From the NCBI GenBank assembly GCA_002405835.1, contig DHMO01000027.1, positions 1 to 44,831 of the forward strand: 44,831 nt of DNA, written 5' to 3'. Below the pieces are notes generated by a model, which ran no database searches, was not told the origin of the DNA, and saw nothing but the letters and a program-made list of their open reading frames with translations. Below are positions 7,772 through 15,655 of the stretch, in pieces. A program made the translations under genes and the position numbers. The DNA comes from Lentisphaeria bacterium UBA4640 (GTDB lineage Bacteria; Verrucomicrobiota; Lentisphaeria; Victivallales; UBA1829). Position 1 is the stretch's first letter, and each line of letters starts with the position of its first letter.

Positions 7772-9328
7772 TCACTTTCCCCGGCTTCCGCTGATGAAAG
7801 CCGGGGGAATATCGCACGACAGATCCTCCGTGTTCCGCACACGGAGGTACGGATACGCACAACCGAAAAAACGGTTTCCGTGAATACGGATGTTCCGGTG
7901 AACGATTTCTGATGAATCTTCCGCAGCTTCCGGCACGATCTCGATGACCGAGCGTCCGGAACCGCTGAACTCATTGTCGCTGATTTCCAGATCCGTCACC
8001 CCGCCCGATTCGAACCACGAACCGGCATCGCCGGAAATGTAGATGACCGGAGAACCGGAAGCATGAATGAATGTATTCCGCCGGACCGCACATTTTCCGG
8101 CGGAGGAGAGCAGAATCCCGCGCGTCGGATAACCGGCAAAACGGCAATCATGAATTTCCGCATCCGGGTATGCGCTCATGTTTTCAATCACCGCATATTC
8201 CGGCAGATCCGCAAACGGCTCGGAAAGCGTCAGGTGCACGGCATGACTCCCTTCCAGCTCCGCCACCTTCACCGTGCGGAACTCCAAGCGGGCGAGAGAA
8301 TGTCCGTCAACCAGCGCCACGCGGTCACCCGGTTCAAACGGAAGAATCCCCCAGGTTTCCGGCTGCATGAAGCGGAGAAAGATATCGGGACCTTCCTGAC
8401 GCTCCAGCTTCAGGTAAGTTCCGTGGATATTGAGCGGATCATCCTGTGCGCCGCAGAACCGGCTTTCCGCAAGCTCGAATCTGCCGCGACAGGAGGAAAT
8501 GTGAATGCAATCGGCAAATGCGGCGCAGATGCGCCCCGGTCCCGGTTCATGAATCAGCTTCCGGAACTCAAGTCCGGCAGACATCTGCGCAATGATTCCA
8601 AGCCCGGGGGTAAAGCGGAGCGTCAGTGATTCCAGCGTAATATCCGAACAATGGTCAATCAGTATTCCAACCTCATTCCGTGCGGGATTCCGGAACTGCC
8701 ACACCTCCCCGGGCGTTCCGGGAAACGGAGATTCAAAATTCAACAGAATTCCGCGTTCGCCGACTCGTTCCGCAGAAACCGCGGCACGAACCGGGTTGAA
8801 ATCACTTCGCAAATTGCGGAGCCCGTCTGCGGAAGCACACTGCGCAATCACCGTCTCCGGAGCCTCCGGCTCACCATCCGGATCCAGCCAGAAAAGACGG
8901 TTCTCCCGGATGATGAACGGAGAATCCGCCGAAACGAGAAATTCCGCACAACACCCCTCTTTCCGGACCAGCTGCATTTCAGAAACGCGCGGACGGAAAA
9001 AGTGCACGGAAAAACCGCGTAAAACAACCGATTCGCAATTCAGAAGAAAAATCGGCGAAACGTCGCCCTCGAACCAGAGTTCCGCGCCGTGTCCGTCAAT
9101 GACAATGTTCCGCATTCCGCGCAGAAAAACGGCCGCATGACGTTCAAACAGCGTTCCGTCATCCGCATTGGCATTGCTGACGGCAAAAGGAAACGCCGCG
9201 GCATCTTTTTTCCGGAAAACATAGCACCCGGGCTGAAGATTCAGAACGGAATCCGGTTTCATCTCAGCAAGACGGGCGGCAAACGCTGCGCCACAGTCCC
9301 CTGAGGGTGGAAGATCATATTGTTTCAT
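7772..9328 (-). CDS. GH110 alpha-1,3-galactosidase
   Basis: This 518-residue protein is a right-handed parallel beta-helix with many short repeats. It carries the GH110 core ADCIHISSCRGRFELAESRF followed by CGAQDDPLNIHGTYLKL, with the paired aspartates at about D296-D297. GH110 enzymes hydrolyse alpha-1,3-linked galactose with inversion. Some act on blood group B antigen, others on linear alpha-1,3-Gal, as in carrageenan-type or alpha-Gal structures. No signal peptide is seen, so the enzyme should act in the cytoplasm on imported oligosaccharides. The ATG is eight bases after the regulator's stop, giving a two-gene operon. The ribosome site is weak, again suggesting coupling. Which alpha-Gal substrate it uses cannot be told from sequence. 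Confidence 0.85.
   Translation of the reverse strand: MKQYDLPPSGDCGAAFAARLAEMKPDSVLNLQPGCYVFRKKDAAAFPFAVSNANADDGTLFERHAAVFLRGMRNIVIDGHGAELWFEGDVSPIFLLNCESVVLRGFSVHFFRPRVSEMQLVRKEGCCAEFLVSADSPFIIRENRLFWLDPDGEPEAPETVIAQCASADGLRNLRSDFNPVRAAVSAERVGERGILLNFESPFPGTPGEVWQFRNPARNEVGILIDHCSDITLESLTLRFTPGLGIIAQMSAGLEFRKLIHEPGPGRICAAFADCIHISSCRGRFELAESRFCGAQDDPLNIHGTYLKLERQEGPDIFLRFMQPETWGILPFEPGDRVALVDGHSLARLEFRTVKVAELEGSHAVHLTLSEPFADLPEYAVIENMSAYPDAEIHDCRFAGYPTRGILLSSAGKCAVRRNTFIHASGSPVIYISGDAGSWFESGGVTDLEISDNEFSGSGRSVIEIVPEAAEDSSEIVHRNIRIHGNRFFGCAYPYLRVRNTEDLSCDIPPAFISGSRGK
7777..7808. terminator. Hairpin at the fucosidase/GH110 convergent junction
   Basis: CCCCGGCTT (7779-7787) pairs with AAGCCGGGG (7798-7806), with a 10-base loop. 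It lies within the last codons of the GH110 gene and just after the fucosidase stop. No T-run follows on either strand, so it may block convergent transcripts or protect 3' ends rather than act as a classical terminator. Confidence 0.4.
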
Positions 9329-9336
9329 ATAAAATC

Positions 9337-10455
9337 TCAGGTCGTTTCACCGATGAAAGTCGGACGGTTCATCATCTGAAAGACTGGTCCGGTTCCTGGA
9401 TTCTGAAGGAGCATGACGAGAGTGTCGATGCCGCGGATTCCCATCTCAAGAAGCGGCTGTGCAGCAGTGGTCAGACGGTTCCGGACAGCGGACTCGGAAC
9501 CGTCGAATCCGGCAAGGGCAATCTCATCGGGAACTCTGATTCCCTTGCGGCGGAAACTTTCCAGGAGAGCAAGCGCGCGAAGATCGCTGACGCAGAAGAG
9601 TGCATCCGGACGCTCCCGTTTCGGAAGGGTGAGAATCTTGTCCGCGATTTCACACATGTCATAGTAATTTTCCGTAACGCGGAAATGATGCGCCGGATTC
9701 AGTTCAAGTCCATTTGCGTGAAGAGTGTCAAGAAAACCGTTCCGGCGGAGCGCATAGGTCTGCAGATGCTCATCCAGCGAACCGACAAAACCGATTTTCC
9801 GGTAGCCGCGCTGAATCAGGTGTTCCGTCACAGCACAGGTGCTGATGTAGAAATCGGGAAGAATGACATTGTAATTGTAATACTCTTTTGTGTAAGTGCC
9901 GCTATTGAGAAAAACAAGGGGAACCTGGACAACGTCCGCGATTTTCTGGAAGCAGTCGGCATTGACGACGAGCACGCCGTCCGCACCTTTCACCGCGGAT
10001 TCCAGAAACGCGCGGTACTCTTTTTCCTTTGCGTAAGCATCGTCGGGAATCAGGTGAAGCGTCGTGGAGATTTTGAGTTCCGAACTGCGCTTCTGAATTC
10101 CAAGAATCAGGTCGTTGAACAGATTCAGCAGATAATTCTGAGTCAGTTCGCTAGGGGAAACGCACTTGAAGCGCCACTGGTCGACAAGGATCGCAAAGGT
10201 CAGGCGTTCCGTTCTGACCGATGCGGAATATTTCGATGCAAGATAAATTCCGCTTCCGCTGGCGGCGGAAAGGAGTCCCTCGTTTTTGAGAATTGCGACC
10301 GCACGGGAAACGGTACCAAGCGAAACGCCGTAAGTCTCCGCGAGTTCCCGGGATGAGGGCATCCGTTCCCCGGTCTTCCAGTCGCCCTGCCCGATCCGCC
10401 TGCGCAAATCTTCAGTAACGGCGGGAACTCCGCCAAACATTTTTTTATTTTTCAT
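9337..10455 (-). CDS. GntR-type regulator with LacI-like sensor domain
   Basis: The 372-residue protein joins an N-terminal GntR winged helix (about residues 10-75: RIGQGDWKTGERMPSSRELAE then VSLGTVSRAVAILKNEGLL) to a LacI/periplasmic-binding-protein sensor domain (about 90-365). This is the architecture of Bacillus AraR. Such proteins are usually sugar-responsive repressors. Its ATG has an AGAGG ribosome site and a strong promoter with repeated GAACAAT motifs at the start of the transcript. Those same motifs flank the divergent promoter of the secreted-protein/pseudopilin/hydrolase operon. I infer that it controls both itself with GH110 and the divergent operon. The inducer is unknown. Confidence 0.88.
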   Translation of the reverse strand: MKNKKMFGGVPAVTEDLRRRIGQGDWKTGERMPSSRELAETYGVSLGTVSRAVAILKNEGLLSAASGSGIYLASKYSASVRTERLTFAILVDQWRFKCVSPSELTQNYLLNLFNDLILGIQKRSSELKISTTLHLIPDDAYAKEKEYRAFLESAVKGADGVLVVNADCFQKIADVVQVPLVFLNSGTYTKEYYNYNVILPDFYISTCAVTEHLIQRGYRKIGFVGSLDEHLQTYALRRNGFLDTLHANGLELNPAHHFRVTENYYDMCEIADKILTLPKRERPDALFCVSDLRALALLESFRRKGIRVPDEIALAGFDGSESAVRNRLTTAAQPLLEMGIRGIDTLVMLLQNPGTGPVFQMMNRPTFIGETT

Positions 10456-10498
10456 CCGGCAAACCTCTTTACAGATTGTTCTTCTTTGTTCCTTTTAA

Positions 10499-10525
10499 AT
10501 TATAACATACAATCCGTTTTGTCAA
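10499..10525 (-). promoter_or_regulatory. Promoter of the GntR regulator-GH110 operon
   Basis: On the minus strand a consensus TTGACA (10520-10525) and consensus TATAAT (10499-10504) are separated by a short 15-base spacer. Transcription would start near 10492, within the GAACAA(A/T) repeats at 10475-10492, which fits autorepression. Confidence 0.7.
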
Positions 10526-10631
10526 GCGGAATCCAACAAAAAAATCTATTTATATTCCGAAAACATGTTGAACAATATAGAACAATAAAACAGAACAGAA
10601 AACATTTTTTTGAAAAAAATTAAAAAAACGC

Positions 10632-10660
10632 TTGACTTTTAAATTTCAGTGCAATATATT
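10632..10660 (+). promoter_or_regulatory. Promoter of the secreted protein-hydrolase operon
   Basis: TTGACT (10632-10637) and TATATT (10655-10660) are spaced by exactly 17 bases, predicting a start near 10667. A GAACAAT copy lies at +5 to +11 and an inverted ATTGTTC about 30 bases downstream of the start, well placed for repression. Confidence 0.75.
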
Positions 10661-10730
10661 AGTCCAAGAAGGAACAATAAGCACCATTAATCTACATTGT
10701 TCTAAAACAAAACATTAAAAGGAGCATAAA

Positions 10731-11306
10731 ATGAAGTATTTGATGACAGCGGCGCTCGCAGCAGCGGCATTTGCCATGGTTCAAGCGGCGGATTCGTTTT
10801 TCCGCACAGATCTTGACGGACGCAAAAATCACATCGAACTTATGCCGGGAAGCAACGGCGCCGTGGAAGCCGTGAATCCCATGCGCGACGGCGAAGCTCA
10901 GAGAGAGCTCATCTATGCTACGGGCAAAACAAAACTTTCCGACACAGAATGGAAAGAATATGAGTTTTCCTTCACTCCTTCCGTCTCCGGTTCTATCAGC
11001 ATCGCGGTAAAAGGGCAATGGTCGCAGAAACCGGAAAACCGCGGATGGGTTCTGGTCAACAGAATTGCCGTCAACGGAGAACTTGTAAAAAATGGAGACT
11101 TCAAGCAGTTCTGGCGCTGGAAAGCAAAAAACAACAAGCAGGTTCCGAACGACTTTGTCCTCGGAGAAAAAGCACAGTATCTCCAGAATGCCGGCAAGGA
11201 TGCGACTCCGGTAGTTCTTGTAAACCACGACAACCCCGTATTCTTCGGCTTGAATGTTGAAGCAGGCAAGACCTATACGGTCAAATGCCTCGTCAAGGCA
11301 AAATAA
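10731..11306 (+). CDS. Small secreted protein, possible carbohydrate-binding module
   Basis: The 191-residue protein has a signal peptide (MKYLMTAALAAAAFAMVQAAD). The mature domain is beta-rich, with features reminiscent of galactose-binding-like or CBM4/9-type jelly rolls: an early LVKNGDF-like element (here ELVKNGDFKQFW, mid-protein) and the ending VEAGKTYTVKCLVKAK, typical of the last strand pair. No catalytic motif is visible. It is the first gene after the operator-controlled promoter, with an AAAGGAG ribosome site. It would be exported and may bind the polysaccharide attacked by the large hydrolase encoded downstream. Function is inferred from position and fold impression only. Confidence 0.65.
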   Translation: MKYLMTAALAAAAFAMVQAADSFFRTDLDGRKNHIELMPGSNGAVEAVNPMRDGEAQRELIYATGKTKLSDTEWKEYEFSFTPSVSGSISIAVKGQWSQKPENRGWVLVNRIAVNGELVKNGDFKQFWRWKAKNNKQVPNDFVLGEKAQYLQNAGKDATPVVLVNHDNPVFFGLNVEAGKTYTVKCLVKAK

Positions 11307-11307
11307 A

Positions 11308-11334
11308 ATATAAAATATGGGATATAAAATATGG
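11308..11334 (+). repeat. Tandem direct repeat ATATAAAATATGG
   Basis: The 13-base unit occurs at 11308-11320 and 11322-11334, with a 14-base period. It lies in the ~107-base gap before the pseudopilin gene, just after the stop codon of the secreted protein. No promoter match is convincing. Confidence 0.6.
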
Positions 11335-11413
11335 AATGGCATGTTCCAGTCCATAATTCATATCCATAATAAACAGCTTGATTCAACAGATAAAAAAGAA
11401 AGGCTGGCTCACA

Positions 11414-12184
11414 GTGAAACTTTATCCCACCACAACAAACGGTTCATCTTTCAAAAGCAAATCCTGCAAATTCACCCTCATAGAGCTCCTTGTGGTAATT
11501 GCTATCATCGCAATCCTTGCGGGCATGCTTCTCCCGGCCCTGAATGCGGCACGGGAAAAAGCGCGCGCAATCACCTGCACGGGAAATCTCAAGCAGAGCG
11601 GACTCATGCTGGAATTCTACACAAACGACAATGAAGACTGGATGCTGAAACCGTACGGCAACCGGATAAACGGCGCTCTGCGTAACTGGCCGCAAGCTCT
11701 GGTAATGCTCGGTTATGCACAGAAAAAAGGAACGGAAACACACTGGAAAGATCCCGTCCCGTATAAAATTATGCAATGCCCGACGCAGCCAATTGTCACA
11801 GGAGCAGAGTTTTATGAACAAACATACGGAATGAATGTCAACCTCGGCGGATACGAGGGCTCTTACAGCGATGAAAACTCCTGGAAATATGCAAAGAAAA
11901 CATCTGTTTGCCGCCGGCAGAACGTAGACTGGATCGTTTACGGAAGTCCAAGCAAAACCATTTGGATCGGCGACAATGTATCCATCCGTTATTCCCCGCA
12001 CCGTCAGCTTTCCGTCTATCTCACCCTGGGCGATGAATCATCCATTCATATCCGCCACTCGCAGCGAGCCAATCTTCTGATGCTCGACGGAAGCGTCCAG
12101 ACCGCCGGGAAAGCGCAAATAAAGGTCCAGAACAACGGCAGCGGATACTACATTGACCGGGATTACAACAGACTTACATTCTAA
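11414..12184 (+). CDS. Pseudopilin-like protein (prepilin start, H-X9-DG tail)
   Basis: The protein (256 residues from GTG 11414) has a short positive leader and the class III signal KFTLIELLVVIAIIAIL, with the conserved Glu at +5 if cut before Phe. The residue before the cut is Lys, not the usual Gly. A long N-terminal helix leads to a globular domain that ends in H-SQRANLLML-DG, the H-X9-DG box of planctomycete, verrucomicrobial and lentisphaeral prepilin-like proteins. They are numerous in these phyla and their job is unknown; type II secretion-like pseudopili or surface structures are proposed. GTG 11414 is preferred to TTG 11378 because AGAAAGG lies upstream and the leader becomes a normal length. 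It sits directly before a large secreted hydrolase. Confidence 0.85.
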   Translation: MKLYPTTTNGSSFKSKSCKFTLIELLVVIAIIAILAGMLLPALNAAREKARAITCTGNLKQSGLMLEFYTNDNEDWMLKPYGNRINGALRNWPQALVMLGYAQKKGTETHWKDPVPYKIMQCPTQPIVTGAEFYEQTYGMNVNLGGYEGSYSDENSWKYAKKTSVCRRQNVDWIVYGSPSKTIWIGDNVSIRYSPHRQLSVYLTLGDESSIHIRHSQRANLLMLDGSVQTAGKAQIKVQNNGSGYYIDRDYNRLTF

Positions 12185-12203
12185 ACAAAAAAAGGAAAAC
12201 ACT

Positions 12204-15200
12204 ATGCTGAAACTGCTCTGCTCCGGCCTTGCGGCTCTTGCGGCGCTCCCCCTCATCGGCGTGGAGCGTCTCACCCCGTGGGCAAGCGTGGATCCGAAAA
12301 ACGGATCCGGAATCGAAATCATCAGCCGGGTAAGCTACACCGCCGACAACTTTGCGGACGGACGCCCGACCAAACAGGACGACTGGATTGTCGTCAACTG
12401 TTCCGGTGCAACTCTGCCCGTCTCCGCAATCAGACGGGAGAAGAACACGGTCCGCTTTGCGGGACCGGTCTCCATCACAAAAGAGAAACGGCCATTCAAC
12501 TGCAAAGGCAAAGTTGAAATCAACTCTCCCGCGGAAATTCTCTATTCCGTGAATCTGAAATCCGATACGGAACAGAATGTCAGAGAATCTTATATCTCAC
12601 TCCGTCTGGGACAGCCGCTGCTCGGAAGAAAAATCCGTTTTGAATATGAAGACGGTGGAAAACGTGAGTTCACGATCAATCCGGAACGCGGAGCCGGCTG
12701 GCTCTGGAGTTCTCCGGATGCACGCAAAATCCGCTCCTTCACCATTCCCGCAATGCAGGGATTCTTCCGTTTCACGGTTCCCGGAAACAGAGTCATGATC
12801 AACAAATGGCACAAAGACGTCGGGAACATCGTCGTCTATTTTGCCGACGGCGCACGGAAAGAGATCGCCTGTTCCATGAAAATCGAATTTCTTCCGTACA
12901 AAAATGTGAAACTTGATCTGCGCAAAACTTTCAATATGGGATTTGCCGACGAGACAGCAGACGACAGAAAGGGCGGCTGGACCGACCAGGGACCGAACAA
13001 CGATCTGCGCACCTTCAAGCCCGGAGCAGATCAACGCTACGGGAATGTGGTTTTCGATACGGTGAATCCTGCGGGAAATCAGGGCAAATCGGTTCTCGCC
13101 ATGAGCGGGCCGGACCGGATGTATCTGGCAAAATATGCGGAAGTTCCGGTCAACGGAGCGCAGTTCGATTATCTGAATCTGCTCCACACAGGCGCGTACT
13201 GTCTCGGCGACACGGCGGGCAGCGTCGATGTGCTCTATCAAGACGGAACGAAAGATTCGTTCGAGGTGCGCAACCGCCGCGATGTGGCGAACTGGTGGGG
13301 CGGAATCGAGAACTTCCCCAACGCAACAATCGTCTGGCGCGGCCAGACTCCGGGAGCGCTTGTGTCACTCTTCCTGACCCGCTTCAAAGTGCAGAACAAG
13401 CCGATTGAAAAGATCGCATTCCGCAGTTCCGGAGGACTCGTCTGGCTGGTCGTCGCGGCAAGCGGAACGGCGGGTGATATTCCCTTCCCCGTCGGCAACA
13501 ATATGGAAACCCCGCTCATCATCAAAGAGGGTCTCAGCTGGAGACCGTACGAGTTCTCTTACGACCGCATTCCCGGAGGACCGCTCGATTTCTCATGGAT
13601 GCTTGACGCGCCCGCAGGGAAATACGGACGTACGGTCATCCGCAACGGACATTTTGAATTTGAAAAGCGTCCGGGGCAAAAGGTCCGCTTCCACGGAATC
13701 AGCATCAACAATGACATGGCACTGCTTCAGAGCAAGGAACTTGTCGACCGTCTTCTGAACCGCGTCTCAGCAATCGGATACAATATGATCCGTCTGCACC
13801 GCTTCGATGAAATGATGACAAAGAAGGGTGTCTCCAAACTTCCGCAGATTCTTCCGGAAGAGCTGGACCACTTCTTCTATCTGATTGCGAAAGCGAAAGA
13901 GCGCGGCATGTACATCACCATGGATATTTTCGGAGAACGCATTTCCGGCTTTCCGTATCCGTATACAAGTTCTCATGACGGGAAATTCGATGTTCTTTTC
14001 CGCAAAGACGTCCGCGACAATATGAAGGATTTCGCCCGGCAGATCCTCTGCACGGTCAACCCCTACACAGGGCTTGCGCTGAAGGATGATCCGGTCCTCA
14101 CCGCGCTGACACTGGTCAATGAGGGCACTCTGGTTCATACGGATCCGACGCTGTTCCTGCCGAATCCCGATCCGCGCCGACAGGCGGTTGCGGAACCGGT
14201 CTACAAGGCATGGTGCCGCAGAAACGGTCTCTCCGAAGAGATGCCGGACAAATCGAAATTCCTGCGTTTCGCCGTGGATGTGCAGCACGAGTTCTATGCG
14301 GATATGAAGAACTATCTGCGCGGAATCGGCGTCAATGTTCCCCTTGCCGACACCAACAACCGCAACCACCTCCCGATGGCTCTTGTCCGCACCCCCTATG
14401 ACTTTGTGGACAATCATTTCTACTACGACCATCCGACATTTCGGAAAGGTCAGTTCTCGTGGCCGCAGCTCTATCACAACCGGAGCATCATCAAGGATGC
14501 GTTCATTCCGCTTCTTGAGGAACAGGCGGCCACCCGGCAGTTCGGAAAACCGTTTGTGATTACGGAGTTCAACTTCTGTCATCCGAATCAGTACATGGCC
14601 GAAGGCGGAGCCGCAGTCGGAGCGATCGCGGCAATTCAGGACTGGGATGAAATCGTGCGCCTCGGTCCCTACTATCAGAGAAAATACGGCTGGGATTCGG
14701 GACATCTCGGTCCGTTCTCAACGTTCTTCTCCCCGATCACCTCGCTCTCCGAACTCATGCTCCACATGTTCTGGGTGCGCGGAGACGTCAAGCCAGCGGC
14801 GAAACGCATCATTCTGACCATCCCCTCCGATTTCTGGAAGGACCCGGTCTCCACCATGTTCATGGAATGGGCAACCCGTGCAAAAAGTTTTGCGCCGCAT
14901 GCGGCGGTCCGCTATGCGCTCTCCGCGCAGATCGGAACCAACGTCGTTGCGCCGGATGCGAAACCGGGCAAGAACGAATACCCCATCGCGCTCTTCCGCA
15001 ACGGAAATGAGCCGCAGGAGCTCAAAGCTCCGGCAGACGGCCGCTACAGCAGTGAAGACGGACAGGTTTTCGCCGACACAAAAGCTGGCAGCATGAAGGT
15101 CATGACGCCGAAAAGCGAAGCGCTTGTCATTCCGAAAGCCGGAGTAAGCGTCGAGGGCAAAGCGCTGAAGGTCACGAACAGCAACACAAACTGCACGGTT

Positions 15201-15569
15201 TTCGCGGGCGCTGCCGACAACGTCCCGTTCGCCGAAAGCAAGCGAATTCTGCTGCTGCATCTCTCCCGCATTCATGGACGAAATCAGAAAATTTCCGCGA
15301 TGGGAGAATCGCTCGTGATTTACAACTACGGGACCTTCCGCCCCTACCTCGCCTACCGTGCGAAAGCGGATATCGAACTGAAGGCGGGAGACGGAGAATT
15401 CACGGTCAACGCGCTGGATGCTGCGGGGAAGATCATCTTCTCGAAACAGCTCAAGGCGGTCAACGGCGTGCTCAAAATCCATGCCGCCGTTGATGCGGGA
15501 CCGGAAAAGACCGCAATCTTCGCATACGAAATTCTCCGCAACGGCACAGAGGCTCAAAAAAAAATTTGA
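12204..15569 (+). CDS. Large secreted clan GH-A glycoside hydrolase
   Basis: The 1121-residue protein has a signal peptide (MLKLLCSGLAALAALPLIG). Residues ~25-480 are beta-sandwich accessory domains. A GH5/GH42-like TIM barrel runs from about 490 (KVRFHGISINNDM) to 860, and a C-terminal beta domain follows. The clan GH-A acid/base is the Glu of LVNEG (about E640) and the likely nucleophile is the Glu of VITEFNF (about E791). I cannot assign the exact GH family or substrate. A second, diverged paralogue lies at 29144-32308 and shares the VNPYTGLA.KDDPV motif and the DAPAGKYG lead-in. An AAAGGAAA ribosome site fixes the ATG at 12204. It follows the pseudopilin by 19 bases in the operator-controlled operon. 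Confidence 0.8.
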   Translation: MLKLLCSGLAALAALPLIGVERLTPWASVDPKNGSGIEIISRVSYTADNFADGRPTKQDDWIVVNCSGATLPVSAIRREKNTVRFAGPVSITKEKRPFNCKGKVEINSPAEILYSVNLKSDTEQNVRESYISLRLGQPLLGRKIRFEYEDGGKREFTINPERGAGWLWSSPDARKIRSFTIPAMQGFFRFTVPGNRVMINKWHKDVGNIVVYFADGARKEIACSMKIEFLPYKNVKLDLRKTFNMGFADETADDRKGGWTDQGPNNDLRTFKPGADQRYGNVVFDTVNPAGNQGKSVLAMSGPDRMYLAKYAEVPVNGAQFDYLNLLHTGAYCLGDTAGSVDVLYQDGTKDSFEVRNRRDVANWWGGIENFPNATIVWRGQTPGALVSLFLTRFKVQNKPIEKIAFRSSGGLVWLVVAASGTAGDIPFPVGNNMETPLIIKEGLSWRPYEFSYDRIPGGPLDFSWMLDAPAGKYGRTVIRNGHFEFEKRPGQKVRFHGISINNDMALLQSKELVDRLLNRVSAIGYNMIRLHRFDEMMTKKGVSKLPQILPEELDHFFYLIAKAKERGMYITMDIFGERISGFPYPYTSSHDGKFDVLFRKDVRDNMKDFARQILCTVNPYTGLALKDDPVLTALTLVNEGTLVHTDPTLFLPNPDPRRQAVAEPVYKAWCRRNGLSEEMPDKSKFLRFAVDVQHEFYADMKNYLRGIGVNVPLADTNNRNHLPMALVRTPYDFVDNHFYYDHPTFRKGQFSWPQLYHNRSIIKDAFIPLLEEQAATRQFGKPFVITEFNFCHPNQYMAEGGAAVGAIAAIQDWDEIVRLGPYYQRKYGWDSGHLGPFSTFFSPITSLSELMLHMFWVRGDVKPAAKRIILTIPSDFWKDPVSTMFMEWATRAKSFAPHAAVRYALSAQIGTNVVAPDAKPGKNEYPIALFRNGNEPQELKAPADGRYSSEDGQVFADTKAGSMKVMTPKSEALVIPKAGVSVEGKALKVTNSNTNCTVFAGAADNVPFAESKRILLLHLSRIHGRNQKISAMGESLVIYNYGTFRPYLAYRAKADIELKAGDGEFTVNALDAAGKIIFSKQLKAVNGVLKIHAAVDAGPEKTAIFAYEILRNGTEAQKKI

Positions 15570-15597
15570 CAGATAACACAACATCTGCAGCGATTAC

Positions 15598-15629
15598 GAC
15601 GGGACGGCGGAGCAATCCGCCGCCCCGTC
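15598..15629 (+). promoter_or_regulatory. Stable GC-rich hairpin before the esterase gene
   Basis: GACGGGACGGCGGA (15598-15611) pairs with TCCGCCGCCCCGTC (15616-15629) around a GCAA tetraloop, with one mismatch. It ends 26 bases before the esterase ATG and has no T-run, so it looks like an intercistronic stabiliser or processing signal rather than a terminator. Confidence 0.6.
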
Positions 15630-15655
15630 CGTACATTTCAAAAGGAGAGAAAAAG

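Larger units (their letters stand above)
10475..10702. promoter_or_regulatory. GAACAAT operator array between divergent promoters
   Basis: Three clusters of the same short motif occur. Cluster A has TTGTTC at 10476-10481 and 10486-10491, one helical turn apart. Cluster B has GAACAAT at 10570-10576 and 10580-10586, also ten bases apart, with GAACAG at 10593. Cluster C has GAACAAT at 10672-10678 and inverted ATTGTTC at 10696-10702. A and C cover the probable start sites of the two divergent promoters; B lies midway. This looks like a multi-site operator for the adjacent GntR-type regulator. Confidence 0.65.

Noticed and set aside
11308..11334. CRISPR-like or mobile-element repeat
   Set aside because: There are only two 13-base units with one base between them, no spacers and no transposase or terminal repeats nearby.
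15598..15629. Rho-independent terminator after the first large hydrolase
   Set aside because: The stem is strong but no T-run follows, and the esterase ribosome site is only a few bases away, so it is better read as an intercistronic hairpin.
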